NCBI GenBank assembly: GCA_035553375.1 | Contig: DATNCY010000105.1 | Coordinates: forward strand, 15,089-79,088 | Reading direction: 5' to 3' | Source of the DNA: JAJPHU01 sp035553375 | GTDB lineage: Bacteria > Planctomycetota > Planctomycetia > Gemmatales > Gemmataceae | Length of the DNA: 64,000 bases | In this document: piece by piece, positions 26,214 to 35,076 of the stretch | Numbering within the stretch: position 1 is the stretch's first letter | Layout of the letters: the number at the start of each line of letters is the position of its first letter | Made by a program: the position numbers and the translations under genes | The notes under the pieces: model-generated | Seen by the model: the letters and a program-made list of their open reading frames with translations, nothing else | Database searches by the model: none | Told to the model about the DNA's origin: nothing

Positions 26214-29200
26214 TCACGGCGATCCGCCGAACGCCTTCTTGACGGGATCAATGACGCCGGGCATCAACTCCTTATGAAAGCGCGGCGCGCTGATTTTGCC
26301 GCGCACCTTGATTTTGAAAAGCTGGTCGCTGAGCGCTTGCGAGAGATCGCTGATGCCGACCGGCAGCAACTGCGGCATACGTCCCCAATCGGCGCTGAAG
26401 TCGAGATTGAGGTTGCTGCCATCCAGACTCGCGGTGCCCTGGCCGCGCAAACTGATGGCGCTGCCGAACAGATCCAGTCCGTGGATACGCATTTGCGGTC
26501 CCTCAATGGCGAAGATCATGCGCGCCTGTTCAAAAGCGGTACGATCCGGCAGACGCAAGCCGAACGCTTTGAGCAAGTCGAGCAACAGCGGCAGGCGATA
26601 CAGTTTGCCGTTGGCGACCTCAATGCGGCCATCGCCTTTCAGACCGCTCAGATCGGTGCCATCGCCTTTTAGGTACAGGGACGCTCGCGCCGGTCCCTGG
26701 AGTTGGGCGTCGGCACTGAGATGATTGTGCTTGCCGAACTGTTCGAGTTGGACGTGCAGGGCGTCGAGCTTGACCTCATAGCGCAAGGTTGAGCCAAACG
26801 TGAACCGCGCCTCGCCGCCGATAAAGCCGCCGAAAAGGTTGGCCTTCAAGTCGTACAGCGACAGAATATCCGGCGTTTCGGGGGCGATCTCGATACGTCC
26901 TTGCAAGTTCGTGAACGGTTGGCCGAGGATGCTGGCTCGTTCGAGTACAGCGTGCCCGCTGACGCCCTCGAATTGCCGGCCGTTGTGATGACCGCGGCAC
27001 CAAATGACGCCATCGACATCGTTGATTTCCACGCCGGCCTGGAAAACCTGCTTGCGCAAGGCGACCCCGCCGTCCCACCATATTTTCATCGGCTCGCCCG
27101 GCACGGCGGAGGCGTCCAGAACCAGTTTTGTCTCGACATTGATCGGTTTGCGGATCTGCAAAGGCTCCAATCCGTGACGCATCGATGGATGCAGCGCGAG
27201 CAGAAATTCCTCATCCGGAACGAGGTCGGTGCCGCGAATTCCCGTGAACCAGGCCTGAAAGCCGCCGGCTCGTTTGAGGACGATCGTGGCTTCCTTCAAT
27301 CCTAATTCGCTCCGGCCATGTTTGGCGCTGACATCCTTGACGTAGACGCGCCCCTGGGCATAGCGCACGCCGGCGCTGACGTCGGTCATGGCGTAGCGGA
27401 AAAATTCGGGCTTCATGCTACAGCCACGAATATCGACGGCGACATCGATATCCTGCGGTTTATCCGGGCGATCCTCGACAACGGCCTCGAAGCTGAGGCG
27501 GCCTTGCAGGGCCAACATCGACCAGGCATTGCGCAGGGCGGCGCGGCCCGGCACCCCAGGCGGCGACAACGCCTGTTCAAACTCGCGATCGAGTAAGACG
27601 CCCTTGCCGCGAATGGCGACCTTCACGCATTCGCGCTGTTGGGGCCGACTTTCTACCAGCTCGCAGCGCAAGCAAGGAGGATTCGTTCCCTTGCTTGCGC
27701 CGCGGGCTGATAGCGGATTCGTGACGTTCACGCGGTACGAGCAACCATTCACCAAGATTTCGCCGCCTTTGTGGCTGCCGTGAAAATCCTGGCATTCCCA
27801 GTGATCGGGCTGAATGTCCAGAATGCCCGTCACATTCTCCAGCGGATAGGGGAAAAGATCGTACTTCAGCGAGGCATCGTGCAAGGCGATGACATAGCGA
27901 TTGGCGAAGTTGTGGTGACCGCGAGCGCGGCGGATGAAGACCTTGATATTGGCGAGGCCGGCCGGCTGAATCAGACCCAGCGTTTGCTCGGGCAGTCCCA
28001 ACTCGCGGCTTCGGGGCGGCAGAAACGTGCGCGCCAACGCGCGGCTTTTTTCCGGCAGGGCGAGCATGAGCTTATGATCGATCGGAACATCCTCGGCGAC
28101 GATGACCAAATCCACCTCGCTCACCTTTTCGCCACGGAGAGAGCCTTTCACCGTCACCAGACGATCCGAGCCGCGTCCCGCCAAATCCACTTTGATAAAG
28201 TCGTCGCCGTCGCTCTTCAAATGCACCTCGATCGCACCCGTAACCGCTTCGATCGGATAGGGGAAGTGTTCAAACGTGGTCGTCATGCCTTCCGGCTCGA
28301 CCTTCCAGTCCTTATGCCAATGGTCCGCGCCCGCGCGTTGGAAGTCATACGTCAGGCTGACGGGTCCGGCCGGCGAATACAATTGTCTGATGGATTTGCA
28401 AGCGTCGGGAAGGTCGGGGAGTTGGTCGAAAAATTTCGGGCTGATGGTCAGGTGTTCGATGCGCGCATGAAGTTGTCGCACCATGTCCTCGATGCAGCCC
28501 GGTCGATGTCCCGGCCAAACGAGATCCCAAATCTCGACATCGATTGTCGCGGCACCGGAACGGCCCGTCAGTTTCGCTTTCGGTATCCGGCCGTTGACGC
28601 ATTGCAGCGACGCCTCGATTTGTTCGAGCGGTTCGGCCAAGCATTGGTGACACCATTCGCCTTTGCTGAGTTGACCGCGAAGCGTGTAGTTCCACGGCTG
28701 GATGGCGCCGGGATTGTGAACGAAGGTGGCCTGGATCTTGCCGGTGCCGCGCAGCTGGCGCAGATGTTTCGCGGCGTCGGGGCAGAAGCCGGCGATGCGC
28801 TGCACGAGAGCCGGTTGCACCGGCACCTCCGGCAAATCGATGACGGCGCTGGCAGCCTCCGTGGACCGATGAAATCGCGCATGGATATGCACTGCGCCGA
28901 CCACATCCGCCTGGCCGGTCCCCTCGATCACGAGCGTGGACAGCGGATCGTTCATCATGGTCAGATTGACATCCTTGATTTCGACCAGAGGACTCTCGGC
29001 GGAGAGAGAGCGATCCTCAATCAGGATGGTGCCCTGCCGGATAACGAGCGTTGGCACGCGCACCTTGAGATCGGGCGGCGACAGCAGGCCGCTCAGGTTG
29101 AGCCGGCCATCGCGCTCACGCACAATGCGTAAGCGCGGCCGATCCAGTTCGATCTTGCGAATGGCCAGCGCGCCATCGAGTAAATGTTCCTTGTCGTGAT

Positions 29201-29474
29201 AAATGACGGCGGAGGGGACATAAAGAAAGTCGCCGCGATCGAGGTCTTCGCGGCGAGCCATGCGCAGATCGTGGACGAGAATACCGCCCAGCAAGCGCAG
29301 ACGGGCGGACTCGACGCTGACGGTGGCACCGGTGAATTGCAAATTGAGTTTGGCGAGAACTTGACGGCGCACGGCGCTGGGATTGGTCCACGCCTGATAC
29401 AGCAAGGCGATCAGGATCGTGACGCCCAGGACGGAGAAGACCAGACTTCGGACGAGCCACTTCCGCCAGGCCAT
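26214..29474 (-). CDS. AsmA/TamB-like large membrane-anchored protein
   Basis: About 1086 residues, beginning MAWRKWLVRSLVFSVLGV, an N-terminal membrane anchor, followed by a very long beta-rich region. NLQFTGATVSVESARLRLLGGILVHDL matches the start of AsmA-like proteins, and AIEGPQMRIHGLDLFGS ... LRGQGTASLDGS near the C terminus matches the AsmA_2 domain. Such proteins are thought to shuttle phospholipids between the membranes. About 18 residues (~588-606) come from an in-frame palindromic repeat. The frame stays open upstream through the repeat array, but those residues are repeat-derived, so this ATG is chosen. The LptF/G-like permease lies downstream on the same strand, fitting an envelope-lipid role. 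Confidence 0.8.
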   Translation of the reverse strand: MAWRKWLVRSLVFSVLGVTILIALLYQAWTNPSAVRRQVLAKLNLQFTGATVSVESARLRLLGGILVHDLRMARREDLDRGDFLYVPSAVIYHDKEHLLDGALAIRKIELDRPRLRIVRERDGRLNLSGLLSPPDLKVRVPTLVIRQGTILIEDRSLSAESPLVEIKDVNLTMMNDPLSTLVIEGTGQADVVGAVHIHARFHRSTEAASAVIDLPEVPVQPALVQRIAGFCPDAAKHLRQLRGTGKIQATFVHNPGAIQPWNYTLRGQLSKGEWCHQCLAEPLEQIEASLQCVNGRIPKAKLTGRSGAATIDVEIWDLVWPGHRPGCIEDMVRQLHARIEHLTISPKFFDQLPDLPDACKSIRQLYSPAGPVSLTYDFQRAGADHWHKDWKVEPEGMTTTFEHFPYPIEAVTGAIEVHLKSDGDDFIKVDLAGRGSDRLVTVKGSLRGEKVSEVDLVIVAEDVPIDHKLMLALPEKSRALARTFLPPRSRELGLPEQTLGLIQPAGLANIKVFIRRARGHHNFANRYVIALHDASLKYDLFPYPLENVTGILDIQPDHWECQDFHGSHKGGEILVNGCSYRVNVTNPLSARGASKGTNPPCLRCELVESRPQQRECVKVAIRGKGVLLDREFEQALSPPGVPGRAALRNAWSMLALQGRLSFEAVVEDRPDKPQDIDVAVDIRGCSMKPEFFRYAMTDVSAGVRYAQGRVYVKDVSAKHGRSELGLKEATIVLKRAGGFQAWFTGIRGTDLVPDEEFLLALHPSMRHGLEPLQIRKPINVETKLVLDASAVPGEPMKIWWDGGVALRKQVFQAGVEINDVDGVIWCRGHHNGRQFEGVSGHAVLERASILGQPFTNLQGRIEIAPETPDILSLYDLKANLFGGFIGGEARFTFGSTLRYEVKLDALHVQLEQFGKHNHLSADAQLQGPARASLYLKGDGTDLSGLKGDGRIEVANGKLYRLPLLLDLLKAFGLRLPDRTAFEQARMIFAIEGPQMRIHGLDLFGSAISLRGQGTASLDGSNLNLDFSADWGRMPQLLPVGISDLSQALSDQLFKIKVRGKISAPRFHKELMPGVIDPVKKAFGGSP
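27658..27710. repeat. Palindromic repeat inserted in frame inside the AsmA-like gene
   Basis: Arms CAGCTCGCAGCGCAAGCAAG (from 27658) and CCTTGCTTGCGCCGCGGGCT (to 27710) pair with two mismatches. It is the same family as the intergenic copy at 24.8 kb. Read on the minus strand it encodes SARGASKG...CLRCELVE without breaking the frame. Confidence 0.8.
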
Positions 29475-29507
29475 GAGTTTCCTGTTTGTGAGACCGTAAC
29501 CGAATGC

Positions 29508-29777
29508 GGTAGGTCCGGCGAGCCGAGCCGGACTGCCAGTGCCGCTCGGCTCGCGGCACCTACCTGTAGGTCCGGCGAGCCGAGCCGGACAAGAACAAGT
29601 GCCGCTCGGCTCGCGGCACCTACCCAAACCGTGCCGCTCGGCTCGCGGCACCTACCCGTCGTAGGTCCGGCGAGCCGAGCCGGACTGCCAGTGCCGCTCG
29701 GCTCGCGGCACCTACCTGTAGGTCCGGCGAGCCGAGCCGGACAAGAACAAGTGCCGCTCGGCTCGCGGCACCTACCC
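29508..29777. repeat. Tandem array of palindromic repeats
   Basis: Four copies of a ~58-base unit plus one half unit. Each unit has GGTCCGGCGAGCCGAGCCGG followed by GTGCCGCTCGGCTCGCGGCA and CCTACC. Units alternate in their linkers (ACTGCCA and ACAAGAACAA), so the array itself looks like a two-unit block duplicated. It fills the 482-base gap between the AsmA-like and LarA-like genes; nothing else is visible there except an SD at its end. Confidence 0.85.
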
Positions 29778-29956
29778 GATTCGAGGCGGGCGGATAGTAC
29801 GCCATGACCTGTCCGGCGTCAACGCGGAATGGCGTGAGCGCCCAACCGTTCACATGGTCCCCAGTTTGCCGGGGACTAGGTAATTCATGCGTATTCCGGT
29901 AGAATGCGCGAATACGTGAAGCTGATAAAGGTTTGCAAATCCGGAGGTTTTCGGTC

Positions 29957-31258
29957 GTGAACATTCCGCATGTGGCTCCGCTTCGCCAAACTGCGCCGCA
30001 ACCCGTGATCGCCGATGTCGCCGGCGAAGTGCGCCGGCAATGGCGCGATTCGCGCGTGGCCGGGCGCATCCGCCGAGGCAGTCGTGTCGCGGTCGGCGTG
30101 GGCAGTCGGGGCATTGCCAATCTATCCACCGTCGTTCGCGCCACACTCGACAGTCTGCGCGACCTGGGCGCGCAGCCGTTCATCGTGGCGGCGATGGGCA
30201 GCCACGGCGGAGCGACAGCGGCTGGTCAGCGCGAACTGTTGGCCGAGTATGGCATCAGCGAGCAGGCGCTTGGCGTGCCCGTGAAGACTGACATGAACGC
30301 CGTGCGCATCGGCACGAACAGCTGGGGCGAGCCGGTGTGGTGGGACAAGAACGCCCTGGAAGCGGACGCCGTTGTCACGGTGTCGCGCGTCAAGCCGCAC
30401 ACGGATTTTCGCGGCCGCTTCGAGAGCGGCATCGCCAAGATGATCGTCATCGGCCTGGGCAAGCGCGACGGCGCTTCGCAGCATCATCGCTGGGGTTTCC
30501 GTGGTTTGCGCGACATGCTGCCGGAGACGGCTCGCGTCATCGTCGAGAAAACGCCTTTCATCGGCGGTTTGGCCGTGCTGGAGAATGCCCGCGAGCAGAC
30601 GGCGCGCCTGCAAGTGGTCGATCGCGATGAATTGTTTGACGTGGAACCTGGCTTATTGGAGGAAGCGCGTGGCCTGATGGGACGGCTGCCGTTCGAGCAA
30701 CTCGACATGCTGGTGATTGGCGAACTTGGCAAGAATTACAGCGGTGCGGGCATCGATCCCAACGTCGTGGGCCGCCTGTTGATCGAGACGCAGCCGGAGT
30801 TTACCTCGCCGAAGATCACGCGCATCTGTGTCCTGGATATGTCGCCGGAGAGCCACGGCAACGGCACCGGCTGCGGCATCGCCGATCTAACCACCGAGCG
30901 TTTGTTAGCCGCCATCGATCCGGTGCCGTTCCGCATGAACAATCTGACAGCGTGCTTTTTGCGACGCTCGCAACTGCCGTTCGCCTTCCCCACCGACCGC
31001 ACCTGCATCGAAGCGGGGCTTGATACATGTTGGCAGCCCAACCGCGATGCCGTGCGTCTGGCGATCATCCCCAACACGCTCGAAGTCGAGGAATTGTGGG
31101 CGTCGGCTCCGCTGATCGAGGAAGCGCGCCAGCATCCGCATCTGGAAGTGACGGGCGATTTGCAAGCGATAGCGTTCGATGCGGTGGGTAAGCTGGCGCA
31201 GGAGAGATTATTTCCGCATTCGGTTCGTGGTCGGCGGCTCTCGTCGTCGAAAAGTTAA
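29957..31258 (+). CDS. LarA-like (lactate racemase domain, DUF2088) protein
   Basis: About 433 residues. The GTG start at 29957 has GGAGG nine bases upstream; an upstream TTG in frame is less likely. The N-terminal half has the LarA fold pattern: VAVGVGSRGIANL, then PFIVAAMGSHGGATAAGQ, and PVKTDMNAVRIG. Later VVTVSRVKPHTDFRG and SGIAKMIVIGLGKRDGA are typical of a LarA-related subfamily. LarA proper is a nickel-pincer lactate racemase; related proteins act on other 2-hydroxy acids, and the substrate here is unknown. No larB, larC or larE gene is in the window. Confidence 0.72.
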   Translation: MNIPHVAPLRQTAPQPVIADVAGEVRRQWRDSRVAGRIRRGSRVAVGVGSRGIANLSTVVRATLDSLRDLGAQPFIVAAMGSHGGATAAGQRELLAEYGISEQALGVPVKTDMNAVRIGTNSWGEPVWWDKNALEADAVVTVSRVKPHTDFRGRFESGIAKMIVIGLGKRDGASQHHRWGFRGLRDMLPETARVIVEKTPFIGGLAVLENAREQTARLQVVDRDELFDVEPGLLEEARGLMGRLPFEQLDMLVIGELGKNYSGAGIDPNVVGRLLIETQPEFTSPKITRICVLDMSPESHGNGTGCGIADLTTERLLAAIDPVPFRMNNLTACFLRRSQLPFAFPTDRTCIEAGLDTCWQPNRDAVRLAIIPNTLEVEELWASAPLIEEARQHPHLEVTGDLQAIAFDAVGKLAQERLFPHSVRGRRLSSSKS

Positions 31259-31264
31259 TGCGTC

Positions 31265-31864
31265 TTAGCCGCGCCGCAAGCGTTCGTAATCCTCTGGGGT
31301 ATCCAAATCCCAAAGGATCGCCTCCATCTCAACGGGAACTTCCAACGTGTCCGCCGCCCGCTGGCGGACGTAGATATTCAACCCTTGGCCGGCTGGTTGC
31401 GCACGAATCTCCTCGGCATGCCGCCAACTCAGCAACAGCGGATGTCCGCGTCGTCCCTGAAAGGTCGGTAGAAAGATCGAGCGTTCGGGATACGTCCGCC
31501 GTGCCTGATCCAACTGGCGCACCACGCCAGGATCGAGAGTGGGATGATCGGCGGGCACGAGCAACCAGCCATCGTTTGGCTGCGGCTGGAAGCGTTCTTC
31601 CAGCCAATGCAAGCCGTGTTCGACCGTCATCCGCATGTCCGCAGTTTCTTCCGCCAGTTGACAGACAAGCGCTCCCGCGTCCTCGGCTAGCACGGCCAAC
31701 TCCGGAACGTGTGGGCCGATCACGACCAGAATATGCTCGACTTCCGCCTGGCGAAGCGCGGCCACGACGTGTTCGAGGATAGTACGATCGCCAAGCGGCA
31801 GGACCAATTTTGGTCGGCCCATGCGTATGCTCTTGCCGGCGGCGGGCAAGACGGCGAACCTCAT
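31265..31864 (-). CDS. MocA/MobA-like NTP transferase
   Basis: A 199-residue nucleotidyltransferase with the N-terminal signature AVLPAAGKSIRMGRPKLVLPLG, DGWLLVPADHPTLDPGVV (Asp of the metal site) and LPTFQGRRGHPLLLS. This pattern is that of molybdenum cofactor cytidylyltransferases and related enzymes. It overlaps the XdhC-family gene by four bases (ATGA), and the two would be translated together. XdhC-type proteins bind the cofactor and deliver it to xanthine dehydrogenase-like enzymes, so the pair is a molybdenum cofactor maturation unit. No molybdoenzyme is encoded in the window. Confidence 0.85.
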   Translation of the reverse strand: MRFAVLPAAGKSIRMGRPKLVLPLGDRTILEHVVAALRQAEVEHILVVIGPHVPELAVLAEDAGALVCQLAEETADMRMTVEHGLHWLEERFQPQPNDGWLLVPADHPTLDPGVVRQLDQARRTYPERSIFLPTFQGRRGHPLLLSWRHAEEIRAQPAGQGLNIYVRQRAADTLEVPVEMEAILWDLDTPEDYERLRRG

Positions 31865-32952
31865 GAGCGCACCGTCTCCGCTTGTACGCGGACGCGCGGA
31901 CGCGGATCCGTCGTGCCGAGGTTGCGACAGGCGATCAACTCGGCCACGATGCTGATGGCGATCTCCGGCACCGTCTGCGAGCCAATCGCCAAACCCAGCG
32001 GCGCCTGGACGCGAGCCAGCGCGTCGCCTGTCACACCCTTGGCGAGGAGATCCTCGAAGATCAACTTGATTTTACGCTTGCTGCCGATCATGCCGACATA
32101 GCCCGCCTGTGTTGACGCCAGATGGTAGAGTGCTTCCTCATCGTGATTGTGGCCGCGCGTGACGATGAGGCAATACGTCGAAGGTGTCAGTTCCGGCGCG
32201 AGTTGTTGAAGGAGAGGCCCAATCTCGCCGACAAGCAGACGCTGTGCCGAGGGAAAACGCTCGCGGTTGGTATAGGAAGCGCGATCGTCGATCACCCACA
32301 CCTCGAAATCAATCTCGGCCGCCAGGCGGGCGACGGCTTGGCCGACGTGTCCGCCGCCGACAATCAGCAGCGTGATTCGCGGCAACACCGGCAGGTAGGC
32401 GATTCCATGCCGATTCGACGGGCTGGGCCGTTCCGTCAGCGGCACCAGCGATTGAGACACCTCCGGCGGAACGACGGCCTCGCTCGTCTGAGCGACAAGT
32501 TCGCCCGAGGCGTCGAACAGAAAACGATCGCCGGGCATCAGGTTCCAGGTTGCCGAGAGCGCGACGGCTTGCGTGCAGCCGCGACCGTCTTCAACGAGCG
32601 ATCGCAAGCGGCGATAGTAATCGCCAGCACGGGGAGCGACGAGCGGATCGGCCAGAATGCTCATGCGTCCACCGCAGATAAGGCCATCATCCCAGCCGTA
32701 ATTGTCATCGAGACAGAACGTCAGCACTTCGGGTCGGCCACTTCCGCTAGCTAAAACGCGCAGGGCGCGTTGCTTCACTTCGGCCTCGATGCAACCGCCG
32801 CCGAGCGTGCCGCGCTGGCTGCCGTCGGGGAATACGAGCATGGCCGCGCCTGCCTTCTGCGGCGTCGAACCGCGCGTCTCGACGACCGCACAGTATACGC
32901 AGGCACGCTGCTGATCCAGCATCGCTGTCAATTCCGTCAGGAGTTCACGCAT
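31861..32952 (-). CDS. XdhC/CoxI-family molybdenum cofactor maturation protein
   Basis: About 363 residues from MRELLTEL. N-terminal XdhC domain: YCAVVETRGSTPQKAGAAM, RGTLGGGCIEAEVKQRAL. C-terminal Rossmann domain: TLLIVGGGHVGQAVARLA with VIDDRASYTNRERFP, then YCLIVTRGHNHDEEAL and YVGMIGSKRKI. This is the standard two-domain XdhC, which binds and protects sulfurated cofactor before insertion. The frame is open for 67 codons upstream but those lack homology. The start of the IS-containing region is only about 200 bases upstream, so its promoter may have been disturbed by the insertions. Confidence 0.88.
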   Translation of the reverse strand: MRELLTELTAMLDQQRACVYCAVVETRGSTPQKAGAAMLVFPDGSQRGTLGGGCIEAEVKQRALRVLASGSGRPEVLTFCLDDNYGWDDGLICGGRMSILADPLVAPRAGDYYRRLRSLVEDGRGCTQAVALSATWNLMPGDRFLFDASGELVAQTSEAVVPPEVSQSLVPLTERPSPSNRHGIAYLPVLPRITLLIVGGGHVGQAVARLAAEIDFEVWVIDDRASYTNRERFPSAQRLLVGEIGPLLQQLAPELTPSTYCLIVTRGHNHDEEALYHLASTQAGYVGMIGSKRKIKLIFEDLLAKGVTGDALARVQAPLGLAIGSQTVPEIAISIVAELIACRNLGTTDPRPRVRVQAETVRS

Positions 32953-33185
32953 GATCGTTCGATGTCCCTGAAGTTTTCCATCGCGGAGTCGGTTTCGGAT
33001 TGGGAACATCATACCGCGATCGCGCGCGAAGCCGCAAGCAACTCTCGCGGATACGCAATAAGCCGGGCGACGCCTTTGAATGTCGAAAGTGCCCGCCATT
33101 ACTGAGTTCCGCATTGACAATGCTACTCCCCTCTCCTCTGTACTCGGGGGCATTAGTATCTACACAAGTGCGGAGAGTGCTGAGT

Positions 33186-34928
33186 TAACCCGGATTGCGC
33201 ACCGAGCGTATGCAAATTGAGCCTCACGCACTATCTAAACGGTGATTTCCCATGCCGTTAGAAACATGCGGAGGCTCAAGATCATGGTCAGCCAGCAACA
33301 GCAGCACTTTACCCTCTTCCCCGTCGCCTCACAACAGGTCCACGTCGCCTTCGATGGCGGATGCATCGTCTCCGATGCCGGACTGCTTGCCGTTCGCGCC
33401 TTGGAAAAACCCCTGCGTGTCATCGCCGACCTCGCCCAACGACTCCCCGATCCCCGCACTCCCAAGTACATCGAACACTCCGCCGAAGCACTGCTCACGC
33501 AGGCCGTCTATCAGATCCTCGCCGGCTATCCCGACTGCAATGACGCTCAGCAACTCCGCGACGATCCCCTCTTTCAAATCCTCGCCGACGTCTCCCCCGA
33601 TGCCGACAACCCCCTGGCCAGCGGCTCAACTCTGGCACGCTTCCACTATGCCTACACCCGCCGACAAGCCGAACTTCCCCTGGAAGAACGACCCGTCTTG
33701 CAAGAAGTCCGCGCCGCCCAGACCAGCCGTATCAAGATTCTCAACGATTACCTGGTTGACCTGTTTATCCGCACCCGTCGCACGCCGCCCGAGGAGATCA
33801 TCCTCGATATCGATGCCAGCGATGATCCGGTGCATGGTCATCAGACGCTCAGCGGCTATCACGGCTACTACCGCCAGCATCAATACCTGCCGCTGTTCGT
33901 CTACGACGGTGTCACCGGCTTTCCGCTGGCGGCCTGGCTGCGGCCGGGAACGGTGCATGCCAGCTTGGGAGCGGTGGACATCCTCGACGTCATCGTCCGC
34001 CGCTTACGAGCGGCCTGGTCCGACATCCGTATTAAGATACGTTCCGACAACGGCCTGGCGGTGCCGGCTCTGTACGACTACTGCGAAGCCAACCACTTTC
34101 CCTATGCTCTGGGCTATGCCAGTAATCCCGTGTTGCAGCGTGCCACCGAGCAGGCCTTGGCCGACGTGCAGTTATATCACCACTTTTACGGCCGGCGGGA
34201 GCCGGTGGTGCAACGCTTTGAGTCGTTGACCGATTACCAGGCCGAGAGTTGGCCGCATCCCCGGCGGATCGTGGCCAAGATCGAGGTGACGCCTGTGGGC
34301 CGTCAACGCCGCTTCGTCGTCACCAATTTGGAGGAAGAAGCGTCGGCGGTGTACCGGGACTTTTACGTGCAGCGGGGCAAGGTGCCCGAGCAGCCCATTG
34401 GCGAGATGAAGAACGGCTTGCGGGCGGAGCGTTTGTCGGCTTGCGGCTTCTGTGCCAACGCCTTTCGTTTGCTGGTGCATACGTTGGCCTACGCCATCGT
34501 GGTGCTGTTTCGGGAGGCGGCGGCAGCGGTGCCGGAGGTGGCGACGGCGAGTGTGAGTACGTTACGTCAGCGTTTGTGGAAGGTAGGCGCGGTGGTGGTG
34601 ACGGGCGTGCGGCGGATCACCTTTCATTTTTCGGAGACGTGGCCGTATCGTGGGGTGTGGTGTCGTGTGCTGTCGGCAGTGAACGCCTTTGTCGTCCAAG
34701 TGGCATCTGGCTGAGGCGTTGGTGGTGGCGGTATCGGAAGAGGGCAGCGGAGCGTAACGTCGTTGGCAAACGGCGTAGTTACGGGGTGCGTGTGTGGGGC
34801 CCAAAAAGGATTGTAAGGACAGCTGAAGGGTTTTGAAGGGAGCCGATGGCAGGTCATCCTCCACATCGATAGCGGCTCGGCAGCAGCTAACGCCGTCTTT
34901 CCTGAAACACGGTGCGCAATCCGGGTTA
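33186..34928 (+). mobile_element. IS1380-family insertion sequence
   Basis: Bounded by exact 19-base inverted repeats TAACCCGGATTGCGCACCG (33186-33204) and its complement (34910-34928), with one transposase gene inside. No perfect target duplication is seen; the flanks share at most TTA. It lies inside the older MITE-like element, so it arrived later. Everything about it looks intact. Confidence 0.9.
33284..34714 (+). CDS. IS1380-family transposase
   Basis: About 476 residues from MVSQQQQHFTLFPVA, with GGAGG nine bases before the ATG. Family hallmarks are FDGGCIVSDAGLLAVRALE, the LLTQAVYQILAGYPDCNDAQ segment, and the DDE-type catalytic stretches IILDIDASDDPVHG and IKIRSDNGLAVPALYDY. The C-terminal part has PEQPIGEMKNGLRAERLSACGF, the region of the final acidic residue. 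The frame is complete and apparently functional. It extends from near the left IR to about 200 bases from the right IR. Confidence 0.93.
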   Translation: MVSQQQQHFTLFPVASQQVHVAFDGGCIVSDAGLLAVRALEKPLRVIADLAQRLPDPRTPKYIEHSAEALLTQAVYQILAGYPDCNDAQQLRDDPLFQILADVSPDADNPLASGSTLARFHYAYTRRQAELPLEERPVLQEVRAAQTSRIKILNDYLVDLFIRTRRTPPEEIILDIDASDDPVHGHQTLSGYHGYYRQHQYLPLFVYDGVTGFPLAAWLRPGTVHASLGAVDILDVIVRRLRAAWSDIRIKIRSDNGLAVPALYDYCEANHFPYALGYASNPVLQRATEQALADVQLYHHFYGRREPVVQRFESLTDYQAESWPHPRRIVAKIEVTPVGRQRRFVVTNLEEEASAVYRDFYVQRGKVPEQPIGEMKNGLRAERLSACGFCANAFRLLVHTLAYAIVVLFREAAAAVPEVATASVSTLRQRLWKVGAVVVTGVRRITFHFSETWPYRGVWCRVLSAVNAFVVQVASG

Positions 34929-35076
34929 GAGGATCTTTTGTAGTTGAGGAAGAGCGTCAAATGCCTTGTTTACGCTCTTCCTCAACTGCGCTTCGGCTCT
35001 ACAAATTACTTGTGTAGATACTAATGACTCGGGGGAGAGGGGTTGGGGGTGAGGGGGAGAGATCCCACCCGCGGTC

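Larger units (their letters stand above)
33151..35026. mobile_element. MITE-like element with 9-bp target duplication, split by an IS1380-family IS
   Basis: CATTAGTATCTACACAAGT at 33151-33169 is repeated exactly in inverse orientation at 35008-35026. Immediately outside both ends is the 9-base direct repeat ACTCGGGGG (33142-33150 and 35027-35035), a clean target-site duplication. Without the IS inside, the element is about 133 bases and has a 15-bp internal hairpin (34943-34957 with 34972-34986) and no coding capacity. The family of its helper transposase is unknown; a 9-bp duplication fits several IS families. Confidence 0.85.

Noticed and set aside
27771..29132. 453-codon open frame on the + strand within the AsmA-like gene
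   Set aside because: The minus-strand AsmA-like protein has a membrane anchor and C-terminal AsmA motif; the + frame lacks any.
29508..29777. CRISPR array
   Set aside because: The repeated units are palindromic and contiguous with almost no unique spacers; linkers are identical in alternate units and there are no cas genes.
33178..34936. Clear target duplication for the IS1380-family element
   Set aside because: The bases outside the two 19-bp ends share at most TTA; no perfect duplication could be defined, unlike the outer MITE.
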